Positions 7,447 through 14,633 of a DNA stretch of 18,401 nt are shown here, one piece after another. A program made the translations under genes and the position numbers. The notes beneath the pieces are model-generated. The model saw only the letters and a list, made by a program, of their open reading frames with translations, was not told where the DNA came from and made no database searches. Source of the stretch: Desulfuromonadaceae bacterium GWC2_58_13 (GTDB taxonomy: Bacteria; Desulfobacterota; Desulfuromonadia; Desulfuromonadales; Trichloromonadaceae); contig MHXM01000101.1 in NCBI GenBank assembly GCA_001825565.1, forward strand, positions 292 through 18,692, given 5' to 3'. Numbering within the stretch: position 1 is the first letter of the stretch; every line of letters begins with the position of its first letter.

Positions 7447-8703
7447 TTACGGCCGTTCCAGAATCATCGCCGCCGCCATGGCCCCGGCGGCGCAGATCGA
7501 CACCAGGCCGTAACGGACGTTGCGCCGTGCCATTTCGTTAGCCAGGGTAGTGACGATGCGGGCGCCGGTGGCTCCGAACGGATGCCCGATCGCAATGGAA
7601 CCGCCGAGGACGTTGAGCCGTTCCGGGTCGATTCGGCCGATGGCCTCTTCTTTCCAACCCTTTTCCCAAGCAGCCAGGTTGCAGGCGACCTGCCCGCCGA
7701 ACGCCTCGTGCACTTCGACCAGGGCGATCTCGGCCAGGGTCAGACCGGTGCGTTTCAGCAGTCTTGGCACCGCCACCGCCGGCGCCATCAGCAGGCCATC
7801 TTTCGGGTCGATGCCGGCAAACTCGATGGCACGGATGAAGGCCAGCGGCGCATGCCCTTCGCAAATGGCCCGATCCTCGGACATGAGCAGCACCGCCGCC
7901 GCCCCGTCGGTAAGGGGGCTGGCATTGCCGGCGGTAATGGTGCCCGCCGATGAAAGGTCAAAGACCGGGGACAGTCGGGCCAGCTTGTCCATGCTGGTAT
8001 CGCCACGCACGATGGTATCCCGCTCGATTCCGGCTAATGGGTGAATTTCGGCCGGCAATCGCCCGTCGGCGGTGGCTGCCGCGGCCCGATGGTGACTACG
8101 GAGGGCGATCTCGTCCTGTTCCAGTCGAGAAATCCGCCACTCCTTGTTGCTGATTTCGGCATGCTGGCCCATGGTCAGTCCGGTGGACGGTTCCTTGAAG
8201 GAAAGCGGTTCGGGGAAGAAATGCCGGGGCCGCAGCCGGGCCAGAACTTTCAGCCGATCCGGCAGGGAACGGGCCATCCCCGCCTCGATAAAAATCGCCG
8301 CCGCCTCCCGGCCGAACAGTACCGGCACCGTCGACATCGACTCGACGCCTCCGGCGATGCCGATCTCGGCGCGCCCCAGCCCGATCGCGTCGGAGACGTC
8401 GGTTATCGCGTGAATCCCGGTGATGCAGTTGTTGGACACCAAATGGGCGGAGATCGAGGGCGGCAGCTTCAGATCGAAAACGATCTCCCGAGCCAGGTTG
8501 GAAATCATTGGATCATGCAGCACCCGCCCCCATGCCAGCAGGTCGATTTGCGCGGGATCGAGATGGAATTTATCCACCACGGCCTTCACCGCATGGGAAG
8601 AAAGCTTGAGGGGAGGAATATCCTTGAACGTGGTGCCGGCCTTGACGAAAGGAGTACGCATGCCACCGACAATGGCGACCCTGTTAGTTTTTTTATCGAA
8701 CAT
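7447..8703 (-). CDS. Acetyl-CoA acyltransferase, FadI/trifunctional-beta-like thiolase
   Basis: A 418-residue thiolase that either cleaves 3-ketoacyl-CoA in beta-oxidation or condenses two acetyl-CoA. The nucleophilic cysteine is C93 (VSNNCITGIHAI). Active-site histidines are H332 in VHEAFGGQ, the HEAF variant typical of the FadI / mitochondrial trifunctional beta branch in place of NEAF, and H374 in GGSIAIGHPFGATGAR. The acid/base cysteine C404 sits in CAAGAMAAAM, where the branch usually has CAAGG. Start ATG 8703 has GGAG 8 nt upstream. No acyl-CoA dehydrogenase or hydratase partner lies nearby, so the substrate is open. It is divergent from the fumarase gene and sits upstream of ilvA on the same strand. 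Confidence 0.88.
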   Translation of the reverse strand: MFDKKTNRVAIVGGMRTPFVKAGTTFKDIPPLKLSSHAVKAVVDKFHLDPAQIDLLAWGRVLHDPMISNLAREIVFDLKLPPSISAHLVSNNCITGIHAITDVSDAIGLGRAEIGIAGGVESMSTVPVLFGREAAAIFIEAGMARSLPDRLKVLARLRPRHFFPEPLSFKEPSTGLTMGQHAEISNKEWRISRLEQDEIALRSHHRAAAATADGRLPAEIHPLAGIERDTIVRGDTSMDKLARLSPVFDLSSAGTITAGNASPLTDGAAAVLLMSEDRAICEGHAPLAFIRAIEFAGIDPKDGLLMAPAVAVPRLLKRTGLTLAEIALVEVHEAFGGQVACNLAAWEKGWKEEAIGRIDPERLNVLGGSIAIGHPFGATGARIVTTLANEMARRNVRYGLVSICAAGAMAAAMILERP

Positions 8704-8746
8704 GTGGGTGTCTCCAGAAAATGAAATCGGATGTCAGCTAATGAAA

Positions 8747-8762
8747 GGATACCACGGTATCC
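8747..8762. promoter_or_regulatory. 16-bp palindromic operator candidate in divergent region
   Basis: GGATACC-AC-GGTATCC is an inverted repeat with perfect 7-base arms and a 2-base centre. It lies 44-59 bases upstream of the thiolase start and is centred near -72 relative to the predicted fumarase transcript start. The form suits a dimeric regulator, but none is encoded next to it and I cannot name one. Minus-strand TATCCT inside it could be a weak thiolase -10. Confidence 0.5.
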
Positions 8763-8791
8763 CGGTTTTTCCCATTTGCCGCATCTTAGTG

Positions 8792-8820
8792 TCGACAAAT
8801 GTATACGTCTTCTATATACT
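8792..8820 (+). promoter_or_regulatory. Sigma70 promoter of the fumarase gene
   Basis: TCGACA (8792-8797, 5/6 match to -35) and TATACT (8815-8820, 5/6 match to -10) are separated by exactly 17 nt. Transcription would start near 8827, giving a leader of about 69 nt before the ATG at 8896. This is the best-scoring promoter seen in the window. Confidence 0.75.
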
Positions 8821-8842
8821 ACCAGACCGACCGTTTACGAGC

Positions 8843-8864
8843 GCGGCGAAAGTGGATTCGCCGC
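8843..8864 (+). promoter_or_regulatory. Hairpin in the fumarase 5' leader
   Basis: GCGGCGAA, loop AGTGGA, then TTCGCCGC form a perfect 8-bp stem in the transcript leader, ending 18 nt before the AAGGAG ribosome site. No T-run follows, so it is not a terminator. It could stabilise the messenger or bind a protein; its function is unknown. Confidence 0.5.
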
Positions 8865-8895
8865 CAATTCAATACCGTAAAAAGGAGAGATGACC

Positions 8896-10515
8896 ATGCC
8901 GGAGTTCAAGTACCAGGATCCTTTCCCACTGGCCAAAGACGAGACCAAATACTACAAGATCCCCGGATCTGAAAAGTACGTATCGGTCGCTCAATTCGAA
9001 GGCAAGAACATGATCAAGATCGCCCCCGAGGCGCTCACCGTTCTCGCCAACCAGGCGATGAAGGATGTCTCCTTTCTGTTGCGTCCCGAGCACAACGAGC
9101 AGGTCGCCAAGATCCTGCGCGACCCGGAATCGTCCCCCAACGACCGCGGCGTGGCCATGGCTTTTCTGCGCAACGCGGAAATCGCCGCCAACATGGAGCT
9201 CCCCATCTGCCAGGACACCGGCACCGCCACCATCGTCGCCAAGAAAGGTCAGCAGGTCTGGACCGGCGTGAGGGACGAGGAATTCCTCTCCAAGGGCGTT
9301 TACAAAACCTACACCGAGGAGAATCTGCGCTACAGCCAGACCGTCGCCCTCGATATGTACGAAGAGAAGAACACCGGCACCAACCTGCCCGCCCAGATCG
9401 ACATCATGGCGACCGAAGGGGACTACTACAAGTTCCTGTTCGTAGCCAAGGGGGGCGGGTCCGCCAACAAAACCATGCTGTATCAGGAAACCAAAGCGCT
9501 GCTCACTCCCGCCACGCTGGAAAAATATCTCGTCGAAAAAATGAAATACCTCGGCACCGCCGCCTGCCCCCCCTACCACATCGCCTTCGTGGTCGGCGGT
9601 ACCAGCGCCGACGCGGTCATGAAGACCGTCAAGCTGGCCACCGCCAAAGAACTTGACGGCCTGCCGACCACCGGCAACGAGCACGGTCAAGCCTTTCGTG
9701 ATATCGCCCTGGAAGAAAAACTTCTCGCCGCAGCCCAGAAACTCGGCATCGGCGCCCAGTTCGGCGGCAAGTACTTCGCCCACGACGTCCGCGTCATCCG
9801 TCTTCCCCGCCACGGCGCCTCCTGTCCCCTGGGCATGGCGGTTTCCTGCTCGGCGGACCGCAACATCAAGGCGAAAATCACCAAGGACGGCCTGTTCGTC
9901 GAAGAGATGGATCGCAACCCGGGCCGCCTGATCCCCGATCAATATCGCGGCAAGCACGGTCACGGCACCAAGATCGACCTCAACCAGCCGATGAAGAACA
10001 TCCTCGCCGAACTGTCCAAACTCGAAGTCGGCGCCCCGCTGCTGCTCAAGGGGACCATCGTGGTCGGCCGCGACATCGCCCACGCCAAGTTCAAAGAGAT
10101 CCTCGACAGCGGCAAGCCGCTGCCCGAGTACCTGAAGAAACACCCGATCTACTACGCCGGCCCGGCCAAGACTCCCAAGGGCAAAGCCTCCGGCTCCTTC
10201 GGCCCCACCACCGCCGGCCGCATGGACTCCTACGTCGACCTGCTGCAAGCCAACGGCGGCTCGATGGTCATGATCGCCAAGGGCAACCGCAGCCAGCAGG
10301 TTACCGACGCCTGTAAAAAACACGGCGGCTTCTACCTCGGCTCCATCGGCGGCCCCGCTGCTGTTCTGGCCGAAGAGAACATCAAGAAGGTCGAGTGCAT
10401 CGACTTCCCCGAACTCGGCATGGAAGCGGTCTGGCAGATCGAAGTTGAAGATTTCCCCGCATTCATCCTGGTGGATGACAAGGGCAACGACTTCTTCAAG
10501 AAGCTCGGCCTGTAA
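8896..10515 (+). CDS. Fumarate hydratase class I (Fe-S, FumA/FumB type)
   Basis: An oxygen-sensitive [4Fe-4S] fumarase that interconverts fumarate and malate in the TCA cycle. The product has 539 residues and follows E. coli FumA closely along its whole length. With start ATG 8896 the three expected cluster cysteines fall at C105 (PICQDTGT), C224 (AACPPYH) and C318 (VSCSADRN), the E. coli positions. Also visible are GGGSANKT, GNEHGQAFRD, GGKYFAHD, and the C-terminal AGPAKTP, GPTTAGRMDSYVD and KKHGGFYLGSIGG. The ATG at 8890 is only 2 nt from AGGAG; the one at 8896 has 8 nt spacing and is preferred. It is a single-gene unit with its own promoter and terminator. Dependence on Fe-S clusters suits the nearby isc operon and an anaerobe. 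Confidence 0.97.
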   Translation: MPEFKYQDPFPLAKDETKYYKIPGSEKYVSVAQFEGKNMIKIAPEALTVLANQAMKDVSFLLRPEHNEQVAKILRDPESSPNDRGVAMAFLRNAEIAANMELPICQDTGTATIVAKKGQQVWTGVRDEEFLSKGVYKTYTEENLRYSQTVALDMYEEKNTGTNLPAQIDIMATEGDYYKFLFVAKGGGSANKTMLYQETKALLTPATLEKYLVEKMKYLGTAACPPYHIAFVVGGTSADAVMKTVKLATAKELDGLPTTGNEHGQAFRDIALEEKLLAAAQKLGIGAQFGGKYFAHDVRVIRLPRHGASCPLGMAVSCSADRNIKAKITKDGLFVEEMDRNPGRLIPDQYRGKHGHGTKIDLNQPMKNILAELSKLEVGAPLLLKGTIVVGRDIAHAKFKEILDSGKPLPEYLKKHPIYYAGPAKTPKGKASGSFGPTTAGRMDSYVDLLQANGGSMVMIAKGNRSQQVTDACKKHGGFYLGSIGGPAAVLAEENIKKVECIDFPELGMEAVWQIEVEDFPAFILVDDKGNDFFKKLGL

Positions 10516-10536
10516 ACAAGCGATTTAACTAGCAGC

Positions 10537-10574
10537 AAAACGCCCCGGTTCCAGATGGAGCCGGGGCGTTTTTA
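10537..10574 (+). terminator. Intrinsic terminator after fumarase
   Basis: ACGCCCCGG pairs with CCGGGGCGT around a 12-nt loop, with an upstream A-run and a downstream T-run (GTTTTTAT). The stem begins about 20 nt after the fumarase stop codon. Confidence 0.92.
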
Positions 10575-10673
10575 TCTTGGCGGACGACCTCTTTGCTTAT
10601 TGTTTCCAATGGCTCCGGCAACCCAGCGACCCGGAGAATTTTCCCGTCCCCTGGCGTTTACGTGTCTACATGA

Positions 10674-10702
10674 TTGCCCCCCATCCGTTGCTGTGCTAGT
10701 TT
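10674..10702 (+). promoter_or_regulatory. Candidate promoter of the MTD1-like gene
   Basis: TTGCCC (10674-10679) and TAGTTT (10697-10702) are 17 nt apart, with TGC before the -10 as an extended element. The boxes are weak, but a promoter is needed here because a strong terminator lies upstream. Confidence 0.35.
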
Positions 10703-10745
10703 CCCCCTGCCCCCAAGCAACAAAACAGCAAAGGAGACTACCGCC

Positions 10746-11651
10746 ATGCTGGCATCGCCTGACATCGTCGCCGCCCGTTACCGGTCCGAAATCCGCCAGG
10801 AAATTCGTGCCCTCGGCACGCAACTCAAGGTCGTCGGTTTTCTCGGCGGCGACTACGCCCCCTCTCTTACCTACTCAAATTACACCAGGAACGCCTGCGA
10901 AGAACTCGGCATCGTCTACGAGGTGCGCCAGGTTCACCGCCTCGAACTGGAACGGGCCATCGTTGCCGCCAACCAGGATTCCTCCGTTCACGGCATCATG
11001 GTGTATTACCCGGTTTTCGGCAACGAACAGGACCGCTATCTCAAGGACGTGGTCGATCCGCGCAAGGATATCGAAGGACTCCATTCCTTCTGGATCCGCA
11101 AGCTGTACCAGAACGAACGGCTGGTCGCCGGCGCCCGGGCCGCCGGCAAATCGGTCGTTCCCTGCACCGCGCTGGCCATACTGAAAATTCTGGAAGCCAA
11201 CGGCGGCTACGGGGCCAGCGGCACCCGCCCGGCCGAACACAAGACCGTCACCATCTTCAACCGCAGCGAGGTGGTCGGCCGCCCGCTGGCGGTCATGATG
11301 TCCAACGACGGCGCCCGGATCTACTCCTTCGACGAACAGGGACCGTTGCTATACCAGGATGGCGAAGCGACCGAAACGCAGATCAGCCGGGCCGAAGCCC
11401 TGCGGCAGTCGGACATGGTGATCACCGGAGTACCCTCCCGGAACTTCCCCAAGATTGAGGCCGCCGAACTCCCGCCGCACACCATCTGCCTCAACTTCGC
11501 CACCATCAAAAATTTCACTCCCGACGCGGAAGAGAAAGCCGAGCTCTTCGTTCCCCGAGTCGGTCCGGTGACCGTCGCCATGTGCATGCGCAACACCTTG
11601 CGTCTCTACCGCACTTATTTCGCCGCCGACCGGGACGCCGAGGTTGTCTGA
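10746..11651 (+). CDS. NAD-type methylene-tetrahydrofolate dehydrogenase (yeast MTD1-like, FolD superfamily)
   Basis: A 301-residue FolD-fold protein that most resembles yeast MTD1, an NAD-dependent 5,10-methylene-THF dehydrogenase without cyclohydrolase activity. Shared signatures are GIMVYYPVFGNEQDRYL, KDIEGL, VVPCTALAILKILE, NRSEVVGRPLAVMMSNDGA, VITGVPSRNF, CLNFATIKNF and the C-terminal VGPVTVAM..RNTLRL. In FolD the active-site pair is Tyr and Lys in YxxxK (E. coli YVASK); here the segment reads YSNYT, so the lysine is Thr, as in yeast MTD1 (YATWT). This supports dehydrogenase-only chemistry. Start ATG 10746 follows AAGGAG; an ATG further upstream has no ribosome site. It is a single-gene unit and would feed oxidised one-carbon units in the cytoplasm. 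NAD preference is inferred from family membership. Confidence 0.88.
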   Translation: MLASPDIVAARYRSEIRQEIRALGTQLKVVGFLGGDYAPSLTYSNYTRNACEELGIVYEVRQVHRLELERAIVAANQDSSVHGIMVYYPVFGNEQDRYLKDVVDPRKDIEGLHSFWIRKLYQNERLVAGARAAGKSVVPCTALAILKILEANGGYGASGTRPAEHKTVTIFNRSEVVGRPLAVMMSNDGARIYSFDEQGPLLYQDGEATETQISRAEALRQSDMVITGVPSRNFPKIEAAELPPHTICLNFATIKNFTPDAEEKAELFVPRVGPVTVAMCMRNTLRLYRTYFAADRDAEVV

Positions 11652-11680
11652 GGGCCACTTTTTCAGGGGTGCAACAACAG

Positions 11681-11710
11681 GAGCCCCCAGGCTTCAATGA
11701 CTGGGGGCTC
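11681..11710. terminator. Hairpin between convergent genes, probable terminator
   Basis: GAGCCCCCAG and CTGGGGGCTC form a perfect 10-bp stem with a 10-nt loop, about 30 nt after the MTD1-like stop and 34 nt after the convergent zinc-finger gene. T-tails are poor on both sides, so it may stop transcription from either direction only in part. Confidence 0.6.
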
Positions 11711-11743
11711 GTGAATTTCAAGGGATAAATCGGCAGTCCAGGC

Positions 11744-12214
11744 TTATTTACGGCCGCTGCCTTTCCACCAGGGATGACCCAGGGGGGGCGGCATCTGGGT
11801 TTTCTTCCAACGATCATGATCCGCGGGCCGACAGGCGGGGCACGGGCTCAAGGAACCCATCGTTTTCACACATCCGCTTCCTTTGCACACCGGGCAGATG
11901 AAACCGGCGCTTTTCCCAAAGGTGGAGCGGTCGGCCACAGACCCCAATCCGCCCTTTCCCCTGGTTGAAAAAAGAGGAGGAAGACTTCCCTGCCCCGTCG
12001 ACCTTGAAACCCCCGCCAGCAACTGCTCTTTTGCATGCGCCAGAGAATCCGGACACCGGGCGATGGCGCCGCTGCCGTGGCATGCCTCACAGGTTTTTTT
12101 CTTCCAGAACAGCACGCCCCGGCGATATCCTCTGCCCCCGCAATTCAGGCAGGGAACCTGCCGAAGCAGTTTACCGCACCGAGAACAATGGTCGGGATCT
12201 TGGATCTTGGGCAT
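11744..12214 (-). CDS. Cysteine-rich protein with DnaJ-like CxxCxGxG zinc motifs
   Basis: I do not recognise a named family for this 156-residue protein. It has 12 cysteines, mostly in CxxC pairs: C10/C13, C22/C25 (CLNCGGRGYRRG), C42/C45 (CEACHGSG), C54, C107/C110 (CPVCKGSG), C115 and C125/C128. Three of these follow the CxxCxGxG pattern of the DnaJ zinc centre, so zinc binding is likely, but no J domain is present. Residues 60-105 form a Ser/Gly-rich linker without cysteines that looks inserted between two zinc modules. Start ATG 12214 has GAGG 6 nt upstream. It is the last gene of the minus-strand run. Function is unknown; a small redox, chaperone-like or metal-binding role is conceivable. 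Confidence 0.65.
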   Translation of the reverse strand: MPKIQDPDHCSRCGKLLRQVPCLNCGGRGYRRGVLFWKKKTCEACHGSGAIARCPDSLAHAKEQLLAGVSRSTGQGSLPPLFSTRGKGGLGSVADRSTFGKSAGFICPVCKGSGCVKTMGSLSPCPACRPADHDRWKKTQMPPPLGHPWWKGSGRK

Positions 12215-12250
12215 GGGCGACCTCGTCAGGGCTGTTCAAATCCTGTTGCA

Positions 12251-12278
12251 ACGATAGCACAGAAAAAACATCGATCAA
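12251..12278 (-). promoter_or_regulatory. Candidate promoter of the cysteine-rich protein gene
   Basis: On the minus strand TTGATC (12278-12273) and TATCGT (12256-12251) are 16 nt apart, 37 nt upstream of the start codon. Each box matches consensus at 4 of 6 positions. Confidence 0.35.
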
Positions 12279-12331
12279 GGCGACAGCCATCGCCCCAATC
12301 GTACTCCGCCGATAAACCTGGTTCGGATTTT

Positions 12332-12517
12332 TCAGGATTCGAACTGGGCGCCCTTTTCGGCCGTATCGGCCAGATCCGGAACGATCCAGCCTATATCGTA
12401 ACTCTGCCCGCAGGATGGGCAGATCAAGCCGATTTTGTGCCCTTTTTCGTGCTCGCGAAAATAGACGTGAAACCCTTTCTCGTAGCCGCAGACGCGGCAG
12501 ACCCTGAATTCATTCAC
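12332..12517 (-). CDS. Small zinc-ribbon protein of unknown function
   Basis: A 61-residue protein with two CxxC knuckles, C7/C10 (CRVCGYEKG) and C33/C36 (CPSCGQSYDIGW), spaced as in a zinc ribbon. The sequence is compact and has no low-complexity tail, so it looks like a real folded mini-protein. Start is GTG 12517, 5 nt after a perfect AGGAGG; a GTG two codons earlier overlaps that ribosome site and is rejected. It lies 120 bp after mutM on the same strand. No catalytic motif is visible; nucleic-acid or protein binding is the usual role of such ribbons, but this is inference. Confidence 0.75.
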   Translation of the reverse strand: MNEFRVCRVCGYEKGFHVYFREHEKGHKIGLICPSCGQSYDIGWIVPDLADTAEKGAQFES

Positions 12518-12636
12518 AACCACCTCCTGAATCGTTAAAGGTTATCTTCTGCTCGAAACGTTGGATCGACGACCCTCCGGAAGGGAATGGCGAAACGGCA
12601 TCCGCCCAGGAAAATTCTCCTGACCACCCGGTCGCG

Positions 12637-13452
12637 TCAGTGCTGGCAAAACCGACAGAAATAGGTGGACCGTTGCCCCAGACGACGCTGGCGGATCGCT
12701 TCGCCACAGTGGAGACAGGGTTCCCCGGTTCGCCCATAGACCTGTAACTGGATGGCAAAATAACCGGGCCGCCCTTCGCTGTCGCTGAAATCGCGGATGG
12801 TGGTGCCGCCGGCGGCTATGGCGGCGTCGAGCACCTCGCGGATGGCTGCGGTCAGCCGCCGGTAGCGGACCAGACCCACCCTTCCCGCCGCCCGGGCCGG
12901 ATCGATGCCGGCCCGGAACAGGGCCTCGCTGGCGTAGATATTGCCGACCCCGACCAAGATTCGCTGATCCATGATGTAGGGTTTGACTGCGTTTTTTCGC
13001 CCCCGCGACAGACGGTACAAGCGTTCGCCGCTCATCGCCTCGTCGAAAGGCTCCGGGCCGAGCCCGGCCAGCAGCGGATGCAAAGCGGGGTCGTCCGAAG
13101 TCCACAACAGGGCGCCGAAGCGGCGCGAATCGTTGAACCGCAGACAGCTGCCGTCGGCAAAAACCAGGTCGACATGATCGTGGCACCCGGGAGGAACCCG
13201 GGGCGAAACCACCCGCAGGTGGCCGGTCATCCCCAGATGCAGAATCAGGGTACCCCCGTCACAACGGAGCAGCAGGTATTTGGCCCGGCGTTCGACCGTG
13301 TAAATGGTCCGGCCGGCGAGAATGGCTCCGAGATGCGGCGGAAAGGGCCAGCGCAGCCCGACCACCCGGGTGACCACCGAAACGATGGTTTTCCCTTCGA
13401 CCAGCGGAGCGATCCCCCGCCGGGTGGTTTCCACTTCAGGCAACTCGGGCAT
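12637..13452 (-). CDS. mutM: Formamidopyrimidine-DNA glycosylase (Fpg/MutM)
   Basis: A base-excision repair enzyme (271 aa) that removes 8-oxoguanine and formamidopyrimidines and nicks the AP site. The N-terminal PELPEVE supplies the catalytic proline (Pro2 before Met removal) and Glu3; Lys58 in RRAKYLLL is the conserved beta-hairpin lysine. LHLGMTGHL, the helix-two-turn-helix segment GVGNIYASEALFRAGI and the C-terminal zinc finger C246/C249/C266/C269 are complete. Length is normal for the family. The ATG at 13452 fits the mandatory MPELPE start, though the ribosome site is poor, so translation may be helped by the short upstream frame that overlaps it. It is likely expressed with neighbours on the minus strand. 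Confidence 0.97.
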   Translation of the reverse strand: MPELPEVETTRRGIAPLVEGKTIVSVVTRVVGLRWPFPPHLGAILAGRTIYTVERRAKYLLLRCDGGTLILHLGMTGHLRVVSPRVPPGCHDHVDLVFADGSCLRFNDSRRFGALLWTSDDPALHPLLAGLGPEPFDEAMSGERLYRLSRGRKNAVKPYIMDQRILVGVGNIYASEALFRAGIDPARAAGRVGLVRYRRLTAAIREVLDAAIAAGGTTIRDFSDSEGRPGYFAIQLQVYGRTGEPCLHCGEAIRQRRLGQRSTYFCRFCQH

Positions 13453-13603
13453 GGGTTATCAGGACCAAAGCCCCGCCGCCATTTTTACCGTTGATGTTGG
13501 GAAATTCCCAGCGCCTGCCAAGACGAATAACGCTACCGGCGGACGCCGAGACGAACCCGAAGCGGCAGGTCCAATGGCGAGGGGAAGGATTCGAGGTGAG
13601 CAC
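13436..13603 (-). CDS. Possible small upstream frame overlapping the mutM start
   Basis: A 55-codon frame from GTG 13603 to TGA 13436 has a very strong ribosome site (GGAGGAGG, 5 nt before the GTG). It ends inside the first codons of mutM, which itself has almost no ribosome site. The translated peptide is basic and not recognisable. It might be a coupling leader for mutM or simply a chance frame in the 175-bp gap after the cupin gene. Confidence 0.3.
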   Translation of the reverse strand: MLTSNPSPRHWTCRFGFVSASAGSVIRLGRRWEFPNINGKNGGGALVLITHARVA

Positions 13604-13627
13604 GACAACCTCCTCCGGATCGAAAAA

Positions 13628-14113
13628 TCAGCGCGGACGAACAGCACTTTCGAGGGCCTTCAGGTAATCCCCTGCTTCCGGACTGCCTTCGGCGGGCGCC
13701 CAGGGAGCGAAATCCTTGTCGGAAAGGGGATGGTACGGACCGGGTTTGGTTTCGAAAAAGATCGAGCCGGGGACCAATGAAACCATCGAATGCCAGAAGC
13801 CGGAGGGAATGTCGATCCCCTGACACCCCGCTCCGACAGACAACGGAACGATCTGCTCAATCCGTCCATCATCGTTGAAGATCAGCACGGTCATGCGGCC
13901 GCGCAACAGGACGAAACACTCGGGTTTGGCGAATTCCAGGTGTCGGTGGGGGCGAATGTACGATCCCGGTTCCACCGCATTGAGCAGGCGCTGGCAGGGA
14001 TCGTCGTAGCTGACGTGAAGATTGTGATTTTTTCGCAGGCGAGGCGACTTCCGGGCCGCGAGGGACAGGGCATCGAGCAGGTGCTGGTCGATGATTTGCA
14101 CCGGCGAACCCAT
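13628..14113 (-). CDS. WbuC-family cupin-fold protein
   Basis: A 161-residue single-domain cupin. Recognisable WbuC features are RKNHNLHVSYDDPCQRLLNA near the N-terminus, the first cupin motif GSYIRPHRHLEFAKPE with metal-ligand candidates His56, His58 and Glu60 or Glu65, FVLLRGRM, and the second motif DIPSGFWHSMVSL with His108. WbuC proteins are often found in O-antigen and capsule clusters, but their chemistry is not established. Its ATG overlaps the stop of the preceding SEC-C gene by one base (TGATG), so the two are translationally coupled. With ugd and galE a few genes upstream, a surface-polysaccharide role is plausible. Confidence 0.85.
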   Translation of the reverse strand: MGSPVQIIDQHLLDALSLAARKSPRLRKNHNLHVSYDDPCQRLLNAVEPGSYIRPHRHLEFAKPECFVLLRGRMTVLIFNDDGRIEQIVPLSVGAGCQGIDIPSGFWHSMVSLVPGSIFFETKPGPYHPLSDKDFAPWAPAEGSPEAGDYLKALESAVRPR

Positions 14114-14631
14114 CAGAAAAACACCTTATCCCCAACTCGTTCGAAGTCGGCCCAGTCGATCTCTTCCAGGGCACCGGCAAACTCGTCACGAGGCAGCTTC
14201 TGGCTCGAATGGTATCGCCAGCCGGCATCGGTCGGCAAAAACCGCGACAATTCAAAAGTTTCTTCCCGCTGGCCTCGATAGCGGGTATCGAGGTAAAAAA
14301 GCACCCAGGCTTCCTCGCCATCGATCTTTTCCTTGAGTATCCGGCACTGATCGATCTGGAAATCCCGCCCAAGGGAGTTTTTTCCCGCAGCGATATAGCC
14401 CATGCGATCCGGGAACTGGGATCGAAAGTTGGATTCGGGATGGTAGGTGTCATAAATATAGCCGAAGTCCCCGGCCAAAAAGGCCCGCCCCCGCTGCCGC
14501 ACCAGTTCGGCCGGGGATATGTCCGCCGAAATCGATGATGCGGCCGGTTCATGATCGAGGCAGCATTTTTTATATTTTTTGCCGCTGCCGCAGGGACAGG
14601 GGTCGTTCCGGCCGATGCGGGAATTCGCCAT
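14113..14631 (-). CDS. YchJ-like SEC-C motif protein
   Basis: A 172-residue protein. The N-terminal SEC-C motif RNDPCPCGSGKKYKKCC carries C12, C14, C23 and C24, a zinc site resembling the SecA C-terminus. After a short linker the rest resembles the NTF2-like middle domain of the YchJ (UPF0225) family (FLAGDFGYIYDTYHPESNF, WVLFYLDTRYRGQ, ELSRFLP). The second SEC-C motif found at the C-terminus of E. coli YchJ is missing. Start ATG 14631 has GGAG 5 nt upstream and begins 2 nt after the permease stop; the stop overlaps the cupin start. Function is unknown; the tight packing implies co-expression with the permease and the cupin. Confidence 0.82.
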   Translation of the reverse strand: MANSRIGRNDPCPCGSGKKYKKCCLDHEPAASSISADISPAELVRQRGRAFLAGDFGYIYDTYHPESNFRSQFPDRMGYIAAGKNSLGRDFQIDQCRILKEKIDGEEAWVLFYLDTRYRGQREETFELSRFLPTDAGWRYHSSQKLPRDEFAGALEEIDWADFERVGDKVFF

Positions 14632-14633
14632 GA

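Noticed and set aside
8869..10323. Minus-strand frame of 484 codons opposite fumarase
   Set aside because: Composed of Gly/Val/Asp-rich shadow sequence opposite a textbook class I fumarase; no motif of its own.
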